A stretch of DNA of 64,000 nucleotides from Panagrolaimus kolymaensis (taxonomy: Eukaryota; Nematoda; Chromadorea; Rhabditida; Panagrolaimidae). The notes below the pieces were generated by a model. It saw nothing but the letters and a program-made list of their open reading frames with translations, searched no databases and was not told where the DNA came from. The DNA lies in contig JAJQJQ010000006.1 in assembly GCA_028622995.1 (NCBI GenBank), positions 1,612,001-1,676,000 on the forward strand, written 5' to 3'. Of this stretch, positions 55,407 to 64,000 are shown one piece after another (within the stretch, counting starts at the first letter, position 1; each line of letters opens with the position of its first letter). The position numbers were made by a program, and so were the translations under genes.

Positions 55407-58400
55407 ATGAATGCTCCTGAATTTTATCTGTCAATTGATAGCCTGAAAGAATTGATGACTCAACGAAAAAATGAAGGCAAAGAAGCTGTTGACAATCGCT
55501 ATGGTGGAATTGAAGGTCTCTGTTCTAAACTCAAAACGAATTCATCAAATGGTATCTTCAACAACGAAAGCGAATTGAAGAAAAGGAGATATGAGTATGG
55601 TGCTAATGTGATACCACCTCCATCGATGAAATCATTCTTTGCTTTAGTTTGTGATGCATTGAAAGATCCAACTCTTATTGTTTTACTTGTTAGTGCTATC
55701 GTTTCTCTTGCTCTTTCATTTTACACACCAACTAAACACGGGCGTAAGTTTATTTTATGATTGTTTTCTTTTAAACCAAATCAATTTTTAGTTAAAGATG
55801 AATCAGCAGATGAAGCCGGATGGATTGAAGGAATGGCAATTTTAGCTTCTGTCGTCGTTGTTGTTCTTGTTACCGCTTTGAATGATTACACAAAAGAACG
55901 TCAATTCCGAGGTTAGTATTTTTTAATGTGAGATTGTTTCTTATAAAAAGTTTTTAGGTCTCCAATCAAAGATACAAACCAATCAAAAGTTTTTCGTTAT
56001 TCGCGATGGTTTACAAATTCAAATTCCTGTCAATGAATTGGTTGTTGGAGATATCGCTCAAATCAGGCATGGTGACTTGCTTCCTGCAGATGGTATCCTA
56101 ATCCAATCAAATGATCTTACAATCGATGAATCTTCTCTTACTGGTGAATCCGATCTCATCAAGAAATCCGTTGAATTTGATCCCATGCTTCTTTCTGGTA
56201 CTCATGTTATGGAAGGAAGTGGTAGAATGCTCGTTACAGCTGTTGGAATTCATTCTCAAACTGGTATCATCATGTCTCTGTTGAATGACAATGAAGACAG
56301 TGGTGAAGAACCATGTAAAACTCCTTCAAAACTCGAAGTTAAAAAAGTGAAGAAAGAACGATCGGTTTTGCAGTCAAAATTGTCTCAACTTACAATTCAA
56401 ATTAGTTATGCTGGCTTATTTTTTGCAACTATCACGGTGCTTGTTCTTTGTGCTCGATTTTCAATCACCCATTATTATTATGAAAACCAACCATTCGCTT
56501 TATCTGATTTCCATTTCTATGTTAACTTCATTATCATTGGCGTAAGCGTTTTGGTCGTTGCTGTTCCAGAAGGATTACCATTGGCTGTAACACTTTCACT
56601 TGCCTGTTCTGTCATAAAGGTAAGATTTTTACACTTATTGTACAACTTTACATTTACAACTAATTTTTAGATGATGAAGGATAACAACCTTGTTCGACAC
56701 CTTGATGCCTGCGAAACGATGGGAAATGCCACAACCATTTGCTCTGACAAAACCGGAACACTCACAACAAATCGAATGACCGTGGTTGAATCTTATGTTG
56801 CTGGTCACCATTATCCTGCCGATGAAGCTGCACATTACATTAACTTGAATCCTCGTTTTGCCAAAATCCTTATTGAAGCTATTAGCATTAATGGTAGCTA
56901 TGCTTCACAAACTTTGCCACCAACAAAAGAAGGAGAACAAATGATTCAACTTGGAAATAAAACTGAATGTGCTCTTCTTGGTTTTGTGCTTTCTATGGGT
57001 CAAAGTTATCAATCTGGGCGTGATGAACATCCTGAAACTTCCTTCCATAAAGTTTTCACTTTCAACTCTGTTCGGAAATCCATGGCAACGGTGATTCAAA
57101 ACAAAGAACGTGGTGGTTATCGAGTTTATACAAAAGGTGCTTCTGAAATTATGCTCGCTCGTTGTAAATGGATTGTTGGACCTGATAACAACATTTTACA
57201 TTTTGAAGAAGCTTATAAAAATCATTTAATTCAATATGTTATTGCGCCAATGGCATCTCGTGGTTTACGAACTATTTGCATCGCATACAAGGATTATGTA
57301 CCTGAAAGGATTGATTTTGAAAATGATGTAAGGGGTTTCAATTGTTTAATTAAAAAAAATTTAATTTCATGTTTTAACACATATGTTTTAGACTACTTTT
57401 AATGATTACGTTGATTGGGAAGATGAAGCAACTGTTTTGAATGAGCTCACCTGCCTTATTATCGTTGGAATTCAAGATCCTGTTCGACCTGAAGTTCCTG
57501 ATGCTATTAGAAAATGTCAAGAAGCTGGTATAACTGTTCGTATGGTTACTGGAGATAACATCAACACTGCTCGCGCTATCGCTACATCCTGTGGTATTCT
57601 TAGCTCTGATAAAGATCTTGTTCTTGATGGCAAAGAATTTAATGAACGTATTCGAAATGAAAATGGTGAAATCAATCAAACCAAACTTGATGATATTTGG
57701 CCAAAACTACGTGTTCTTGCTCGTGCTCAACCAACAGACAAATACAATTTGGTCAAAGGCATCATTGATAGTCAAATTTCTGATGAACGTGAAGTTGTTG
57801 CTGTTACTGGTGATGGTACAAATGATGGTCCTGCTCTCAAAAAAGCTGATGTTGGTTTTGCTATGGGTATTGCTGGTACAGATGTTGCTAAAGAAGCTTC
57901 TGATATCATCTTAACTGATGATAATTTTACTTCCATTGTCAAAGCTGTTATGTGGGGAAGAAATGTCTATGATTCCATTGCAAAGTTCCTCCAGTTTCAA
58001 CTCACCGTCAATGTCGTAGCTGTCGTCGTCGCATTTGTTGGTGCTTGTGCTATTCAAGATACTCCATTGAAAGCTGTTCAAATGTTATGGGTCAACTTGA
58101 TTATGGATACTTTGGCCTCTCTTGCTCTTGCAACTGAACTTCCTACAGAAGATTTGCTCAAAAGAAAACCATATGGTCGTACAAGTCCATTGATCTCTCG
58201 AACTATGATTAAGAATATTATTGGGCATGCTATCTATCAAATCTTGGTACTCTTTGTTCTTATCTTTTATGGTGAAAAGATATTTGGCATTGAAAACGGT
58301 CGTATGCGTGAATTAGGTTCAGGTCCTTCTCAACATTTTACTATTGTCTTTAATGCTTTTGTTATGATGACTGTTTTCAACGAATTAAATGCAAGAAAAA

Positions 58401-58791
58401 TCCATGGCGAACGAAACATTTTTAAAGTAAGATTTTATGATATCTAAAATTTTTATTGCGTTAATTTTAGGGTCTTTTTGAAAATCATATTTTTTGTTCA
58501 ATTTGGGTTGCTACTATGGTTGTTCAAGTTTTGATTGTTCATTATGGTGGACATTGGTTTTCAACTTCTCGTTTGGATTTACATCAATGGTATGCTTGTA
58601 TTGGTCTCGGGCTTGGTACTCTTATTTGGGGACAAGTAAGTTTTAAGTTTATTATATCTTTTGTATCTTTCCTTTTTCGTTTTTAGATTGTCGCTTCTTT
58701 TTCTCTCAATTGGTCTACTAAACAACTCTCACATGTTCGACGAGGAATAGTCAAAAAAAGCGATGTTCGAAATTTAAAAAAACTTCCTTAA
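55407..58791 (+). CDS. mca: Plasma-membrane Ca2+-transporting ATPase (PMCA), short C-terminus
   Basis: Seven exons (55407-55743, 55792-55911, 55958-56619, 56671-57327, 57392-58426, 58471-58635, 58687-58791) give 1026 residues. P2B-type ATPase exporting Ca2+ using ATP. Visible parts: TM1 with [20 protein letters not shown]; actuator LTGES; TM4 [16 protein letters not shown]; phosphorylation site CSDKTGTLT (Asp ~399); nucleotide-binding [13 protein letters not shown]; hinge [22 protein letters not shown]5-6 with [13 protein letters not shown] and [18 protein letters not shown]. The last membrane span is followed by only ~30 residues ([17 protein letters not shown]). The usual PMCA calmodulin-binding autoinhibitory tail of about 100 or more residues is absent from this model. 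An alternative downstream exon is possible but none was recognised before 59.5 kb. Confidence 0.95.
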
Positions 58792-59699
58792 TTATTGTTT
58801 TCTAACTATTTTACTATTAATTAAATAAATGTCTATTTTTTCATTTTCTCATGTTTGCAAGCAGTTTTTAATGTTTTTATTTCTTACCTAAAGAATTTAA
58901 AGAAGTTTTAGAGGTAACTTTAACTAGAATTTCTCTATTACTAGAAGCTCCGCATTATGTTGAATTCTTCTCCCTGATTTTTTGTTATTTAGTTCTTTTT
59001 CATTTTTGCATGGAAAAGTAATAAGTTTTACTTACACAATTTCTTTCCTGTTATTATTTTTCACATCTTTTTAAGAAACTTATTTTATTTTTTGCTATGT
59101 TTCGTTATTATTATTATCCTTCTCGACATCATTCTCATTTAATTGCAATCATCTTATTTATTTAAAAAAGGAAATAAAGAATTTGGAGGAAGTTTAAAAC
59201 TACGATAATATTTTTTTTGCTTCGTTTTGTGCGCAGATTTCTCGCAAAATATGGTTTAGTAGTTTATCAAATTTTTGTCAAACATTTTTGCTTTTGGATA
59301 TAAAAACTTTTGAATTGTTTTTTTGCTTTTCAAATGGATAAGACAAACACCTATTTTTTTGCGGAATAAACCAATAATATGTAAGTATGTTTGATGGAAA
59401 AGCTTCCATTTTTGAAGTTTGTTTTATTTATTCATTTGGATTTTTTGCTCTATCAGAAACAATGAGTTTTAAAAAAATAATGCAAAAAAGTAAATAGTTT
59501 TAAACTCAATTTGTTTCTGCTCTTTGTATTGAATCAATCGATGATGGTTTTATTTATGGTTATTAAAATTCAAAAACATTAAATATTGCTTTTTTAAAAA
59601 CTTTGATATATAAAAATGTGATGATTTGATTGTAAAAAATATGAAACTTCTTTATTTTTAATTTCAACAAGCTTCCATCAATTTCCCACAGCTTCAACT

Positions 59700-59853
59700 G
59701 ATTTCCATTGTAACTTGAGGTAATCATAAAATTCCAGCTCTTTTTTAAGCGGCAGGAACAAAAAAGTAAATAAATTTTGGAAAGTTTTGCTTTAAAAAAG
59801 TGAAACAAAAATCCTTATTAAAAAAAGTGAAAAGTAGTTATTACGTTATAAAA
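59700..59853. repeat. Detached piece of a duplicated 5S rRNA flank
   Basis: Matches about 53150-53262: TTGAGGTAAT, AATTCCA, CTCTTTTT, AAATTTTGGAAAGTTTT then ACTTTAAAAAAGTGAAACAA. In copy 1 this flank lies directly next to the 5S gene. Here it is separated from its 5S gene (62183-62300) by 2.25 kb. It ends in TTATAAAA (59846-59853), repeated at 62104-62111. Confidence 0.65.
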
Positions 59854-60718
59854 TGTTTAATTGATGTTGGGTATCAGATGAAAGGAAAAAATGTGAAAAT
59901 AGATAAAATGAGGATCTCATCTACCGGAGGCAGATCCTGTGAGGTACACTGAGATTTGAAGTAAGATCCTAACCAAAAGAAAAAATGAATGAAAAAATTA
60001 GCATGAAAATGTTCATTCATTTCAAAAAAGGTTTGAAGAATGAACTTTGATTTTTATTGAATGAAAATGAAGCGGTGATGAGTGGTTGCTTTATTTGAGG
60101 TGATGGAGGATATATAGAAGGGTAAGGACCCAAAGAATGGAATGGATCCAAAAAATTAGATGGATCCAAAGAAGGAGAAGGATTCAAAGATGAGAAAGGA
60201 TCCAAAAAATGATATAAGATTTTAGTTACAAGATAAGGAGAAACTCATAATTTTATATCAATCAAAACAAGAACGAAGTTATCATGGTTATGGTAAACAA
60301 ATAAATGTTAAGGCTAAATATCAAAATGTGTGTAAAAAATATTTAGTTTTTGTCATTAATTGAATATAGAAAGTAATCTTAAATGATAATTTTCTTGAGA
60401 GTTATTTTTTAAATTTTGGTATAAGTTAGAAGAAAATGTGAAGGGAAGTTTTATAAAAAGCAAGAGTTTTAAGATAGACCTAAAATTGGATAAATATTAA
60501 GATTTTTAAAAGTAAAACTATTCATTTAATAATTAGAAATAAGAATATAAATGGGATATAAGGATTTAGCAGACGAAAGGTGTTTTGTGTTGCTTTCTGT
60601 TTGATGAAAGTTAGAGCTTTAAAAGTTTAATGATCCGCTTTTTTTTTTGGGATCATTGTTAGCCAAACGAATTTATGATGATAATAAAAAAACGTAGACA
60701 AGCAGAGAGCCTCCCGTA

Positions 60719-62075
60719 CAGTGCTGTCGAATGTTCGAAAATCTTCGAATCGAACTTTCGAAGCTTCGATTCGAATTCGAATTTCTTCGAATCGAATTTC
60801 GAAGTTTCGATTCGAAATTCGAAACTTTCGAATCGAATTTCGAAGCTTCGATTCGAAAAATCGAATCGAATCTTCGAAAAAGTGAAGTCATTAATAATAA
60901 AAAAAAATTTTGAAAATACTTTATTATATAAAAAAAAACAACAAAACAAAAGACAACAAAGATTTATAAAAAAAAACAATCAACAATTAATAATAATTAA
61001 AAATCTTCTGTTTCACTTTCACTTTCGAAGACCACAATTTCATTTTCATTTTTTGGCACAGGAACTAAATTTCTTTCAGCTTTTTCGACGATCATTTGAT
61101 TACGAACCATCATTACATCTTCTACTTTATCATCACCCAGAGAATTTCTTTGTGTATTTTGAAAGAAGTGAGTTAGATTGGAAAATACTCTTTCAGGCTC
61201 TGAACTTGACGCCATTAATGATAGATAGGCTTTTGCTAAAGAAGAAAGAAGAGGATATTTTTTCTCGTTGTTTTGCCAAAATGCTAATGCTATATTGGTT
61301 GTGTTTTTCTTAGGCATTGGAACATCAATTCTTGCTTCTTTTACATATTCATTCATCTCTTCCTAAAACAATGAATAAAACATGGTTTAGAAGCAAAGCC
61401 TAACCCGTAATCCACTTTTCTTTGAAACATTCTTTTCATCAAATTGAGACCAACTGAACGGTTCATCATTATCACTTATTTCACTTTCAGCATCCAAAGA
61501 TTCAGAATCAGCGATGATTTCATCAGTTTTTGATTGCAGGTTTGAATGTTTACTCAAAAGTAATGCTTCAGTGCTAGACCATTCATCATCAGTGAATAAT
61601 TGTGGCCTATAAATAGTTGTATAAAAAAAATAAAGATTGATACTAAACACTAACCTATAACAGTATCGAGGATCAAGATAAGCAGCCAGTCGAATGATTT
61701 CGTTCGTTTTAAAACTTTCCACACGTTTATCAAAATCAAAAGAAAAAGTTTTCAAAAAAGTTGTAATCATTGGTGAAGCAGATTTCTTTTTTGCAACATT
61801 TTGAGCTTTTGCAGCAAAAAAGTTTGGCGCCAAAAAGCTTGCGCCAAAGTCAAATCCATTGGAATGGCGCCGATTCGAAAAAATTCGAAATTCGAAAGCT
61901 TCGAATCGAATTTCGAATGTTCGATTCGAATTCGAATTTCTTCGAAACGAATTTCGAATGTTCGATTCGAAATTCGTATTTTTCGAAATTCGATTCGTTC
62001 GAAGCTTCGAATTTCGAAATTCGATTCGAAATTCGGTTCGAAATTCGATTCGAAATTCGAAATTCGACAGCTCTG
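60719..62075 (-). mobile_element. hAT transposon, 1357 bp, deleted
   Basis: Terminal inverted repeats CAG(T/A)GCTGTCGAA at 60719-60731 and 62063-62075, flanked by a perfect 8-bp target duplication CTCCCGTA (60711-60718 and 62076-62083). Both subterminal regions (~60735-60880, ~61870-62060) are dense arrays of TTCGAA/ATTCGAA units, like the subterminal repeats used by hAT transposases. The coding part is only the C-terminal portion of a transposase, so the copy is non-autonomous. Confidence 0.93.
60997..61833 (-). pseudogene. hAT transposase, C-terminal fragment
   Basis: Exons 61655-61833, 61405-61606 and 60997-61362 are in frame, giving 248 residues. IIRLAAYLDPRYCYR is the LDPRY block before the dimerisation domain. 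The hAT-C domain follows: ALAFWQNNEKKYPLLSSLAK, AYLSLMASSSEPERVFSNL and a short acidic end (ESESETEDF). The BED zinc finger, most of the RNase H-like catalytic core and its first two acidic residues are missing, so it cannot be active. Reading frames are intact, which suggests a recent internal deletion. Confidence 0.88.
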
Positions 62076-62182
62076 CTCCCGTAGGGAGGCGAACCTGCTT
62101 GTGTTATAAAACGAAAAAATTATTGATTTCAATTACAGAAGCAATTATTTAAATTTTGAAAATGAAAAAAAAGAAGAAAAAA

Positions 62183-62300
62183 GCTTGGAGCACTCGAGAT
62201 TCCCAGGAGGTCTCCCATCCAAGTACTAATCTTGCCCAGCAGTGCTTAACTTGCCAGATCGGACGGGATGGCGTGCTTTCACTGCGGTATGACCCCAAGC
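62183..62300 (-). rRNA. 5S rRNA: 5S ribosomal RNA, copy 2
   Basis: 118 nt, identical to copy 1 except at the GGGC(TCG/AAG)ATTAGTAC position, where two bases differ. A T-run follows the 3' end. The 3' and 5' neighbours (62110-62182, 62301-62510) match copy 1 with moderate divergence, for example AAAATATGTATTCAATAGA and AAAAGCATATTTATTTATTA, so gene and flanks were duplicated as a block. The PMCA gene lies between the copies. Confidence 0.95.
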
Positions 62301-62672
62301 GAATGAATTCATTCTTCTGTTGCTCAAATACAAAGGAACAACAAAAAATTGGATTATTTTTTACTAAAAATATTACTTTCTGAAAATATGTATTCAATAG
62401 AATTCATAAATAAACCCAAAAAAGTTTAAAACGAGGGTTCTTCTTAGCCACTTTCAAAAGCATATTTATTTATTAAAATAAAAAAACCTGATAAAAAAAA
62501 GTTCGAGGCACAAAAAATACAATGCAAAAAAGAGAGAGAAAAAAGCGGCAAATAATAATAATATTCAATGCAATAATAAAAAAGTAAAAGTAAAATAAAA
62601 GAGTTCTTCAACATATAAAATACCGGCTTTTTTTTTATTTACCATAAAAATATAAATAAATAAAATGTTTTT

Positions 62673-64000
62673 TTAGGGTTGATTCAAGCGAAGTGAAGAA
62701 AGACGCTTTTTATAATTTATAACATCTTGAGGTGGAATGGGAGTAAAATTGGATGATGGTGTGCGTTCATGACCTCCTCCTCCTCCTGAATTATTAGTTC
62801 CGGCTGCTCCTGATGGAATGAAATTATTTGCTGGAACATCAAAAGGAAGACTGATTTCAGTCTTTTGTGGAATTATTCCATTATATTTATATCCATTCGA
62901 AGATCTTGCAGAAACGGGAACACTTGAATGTCCAGCAGCCCCAGCAAGTTCAGAATAAATTTGATGAAAGGATTTTGGAGTTTTAGCATTTTTGCATGCA
63001 TTAAATTCATCAAAACAATATTGAACCATCGCTGGAATTGGGCAAGATTGAATAAGTTTATCAAATTCTGGTTTTTCTTCTGGATGAGTTTCAAGATAAA
63101 AATAAAGTTCAGTAAGGCCCTGCAAAAAAAATTATATAAATTAAGCTCATCAAGCTCTTTAGAGACATACCCCTGTAGCAATGGTATCTTGAATATCTGA
63201 AATCATTTCCTCCAAAGTTCTTTCATTTTTCTTTGGTGGAACATTTTCAGCTTGTGCACTTTCTTGTAATTTTTGAATACATGTTTGTAAATATGTATGT
63301 AAATATCCATCTTGCTTGATCAACGTTAAATATGGATCAAGTTCAGAAAATGTGATAGCAGCAAATCGTTGAGTGACGAGCTTCAAAGCATCAATAACTC
63401 GTTTCATTATTCCTTGAGCTTGTTTGGAATAATACTTATTTAAAATATTATCTAATTCTGTGAGAATTCGATCAATTTGCAATGGAGCATGATTGGGTTG
63501 AAGGAAAGATTCGCTATGCTTAAATATGCATTTCAATAATAACTCAACTAATTTCTGTGGAGCTTCAGTTGAAATATATGAATCCAAAAGATGTAAACTT
63601 GCTGCAAAGCATTCATTTACATCAGAATTTTCGCATAATTTTACTGTGATAACATTTACAGATCGAACAATCTAAAAACAAACAAAAATAATTTACACTT
63701 TAGGGCCGTGGATAGTTAAAAAGCTTACATGTGGATGATCAGGTAAATGAGAAGTTCGTTCATCACATAAAAATCTAAGGAGTTCGCTAAAGAATAATTT
63801 TAAAGTGGTATGAGAAATTCGTGAAACAGCGGCTTTTTGATGCATAAACTAAAAAAGCATAAATTATTTTAATTTGCCCTTAAAAAACTATTTATAAAAT
63901 TTACGAAAGTCAAAAAATTGCATAAAGATCTCATTAAAGCATTAGTTTCTTCATCACTTTCTCGATCAATTAAATGTTGAGTTCGAATAACAGAAAGTTG
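62673..64000 (-). CDS. zyg-9: XMAP215/ch-TOG family microtubule polymerase, C-terminal part
   Basis: Partial gene running off the right edge; exons 63905->64000, 63729-63848, 63171-63671 and 62673-63119, all in phase 0, give 388 residues. The family (ZYG-9 in C. elegans) promotes microtubule growth at centrosomes and plus ends with TACC. The region matches the C-terminal part after the TOG arrays: FFSELLRFLCDERTSHLPD, then IVRSVNVITVKLCENSD, LLLKCIFKHSESFL, GLTELYFYLETHPEEKPEFD, and an end DVINYKKRLSSLRLNQP like the YLERLKxLR end of ch-TOG. TOG domains lie beyond the window. The bases between copy 2 of 5S and the stop (62301-62672) are AT-rich and empty. Confidence 0.9.

Larger units (their letters stand above)
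59854..62103. mobile_element. 2.25 kb insertion within a 5S rRNA flank, containing a nested hAT
   Basis: Comparison with the intact flank at 53150-53330 shows an interruption bounded by an 8-bp direct repeat TTATAAAA (59846-59853, 62104-62111). The outer material includes a (G)GATCCAAA-rich minisatellite at 60130-60215. Near its right side is an imperfect palindrome (ACAAGCAG...CCTCCC / GGGAGG...CTGCTTGT) into which a hAT element later inserted. Outer ends show no obvious inverted repeats, so the outer event may be a transposon with eroded ends or another insertion. Confidence 0.5.

Noticed and set aside
60130..60215. Open frame with SSLNPSPSLDPS-type repeats at 60017-60205
   Set aside because: It arises from the GGATCCAAA minisatellite, not from a gene.
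1..64000. CRISPR arrays, bacterial-type operons or integrated virus genes
   Set aside because: No direct-repeat/spacer arrays, Shine-Dalgarno-led ORFs or viral replication genes were seen; the sequence is eukaryotic with spliced genes.

Overview
The window looks like a nematode chromosome arm. It is very AT-rich by eye, with mostly 45-60 bp introns ending in T-rich TTTTAG/TTTTCAG acceptors. The gene set is nematode-like: a Str-type serpentine chemoreceptor, a Smad lacking an MH1 domain, and tightly spaced same-strand genes that resemble an operon. No species is assigned; gene symbols follow C. elegans usage by family resemblance only. All exon models were built by hand from splice signals and conserved protein motifs, and each complete model keeps phase.

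Layout. 1-628: 3' end of a Shaw (Kv3) potassium channel. 1311-7680: a 6.4 kb element with ~0.92 kb near-identical terminal inverted repeats and a poorly understood interior. 7987-10051: mRNA decapping enzyme DCP2. 10872-14937 and 17767-19384 (minus): two secreted thrombospondin type-1 repeat proteins. 20851-23510: a DHRS4-family peroxisomal reductase with unusually long introns. 23886-24645 (minus): a candidate neuropeptide precursor. 27482-27563: tRNA-Ser(AGA). 28035-34348 (minus): a five-gene run, IGBP1/TAP42 -> PHAX -> an ACBP-like protein -> cornichon -> MH1-less Smad. The run is divergent from CstF64 (34705-36257). 37975-39362: chemoreceptor with a one-base frame break. 40965-43932 (minus): IRF2BP-family regulator. 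About 44-54 kb is gene-poor and holds MITEs and a 5S rRNA gene. 55407-58791: plasma-membrane Ca2+-ATPase with a short C-terminus. 59854-62103: nested insertions, including a hAT element, beside a second 5S rRNA gene. 62673-64000 (minus): C-terminal part of an XMAP215/ZYG-9 protein.

The most striking unexplained signal is a strand-biased short motif, CAGTTW. It occurs more than 100 times on the plus strand between ~13.45 and ~26.12 kb, on average about once per 105-110 bases. It lies in introns and intergenic DNA and almost never in exons. Its reverse complement forms a similar but shorter array at ~190-1250. The array stops abruptly before the tRNA/operon region. Dense, one-strand, intron-tolerant short motifs recall nematode piRNA (21U) promoter domains, but this is not the C. 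elegans core motif, so that reading is inference.

The window also records many small DNA transposons with readable ends and target duplications: hAT, Tc1/mariner-like, Mutator-like and hairpin MITEs. One hAT-type MITE splits an open reading frame. One insertion splits a duplicated 5S rRNA flank.
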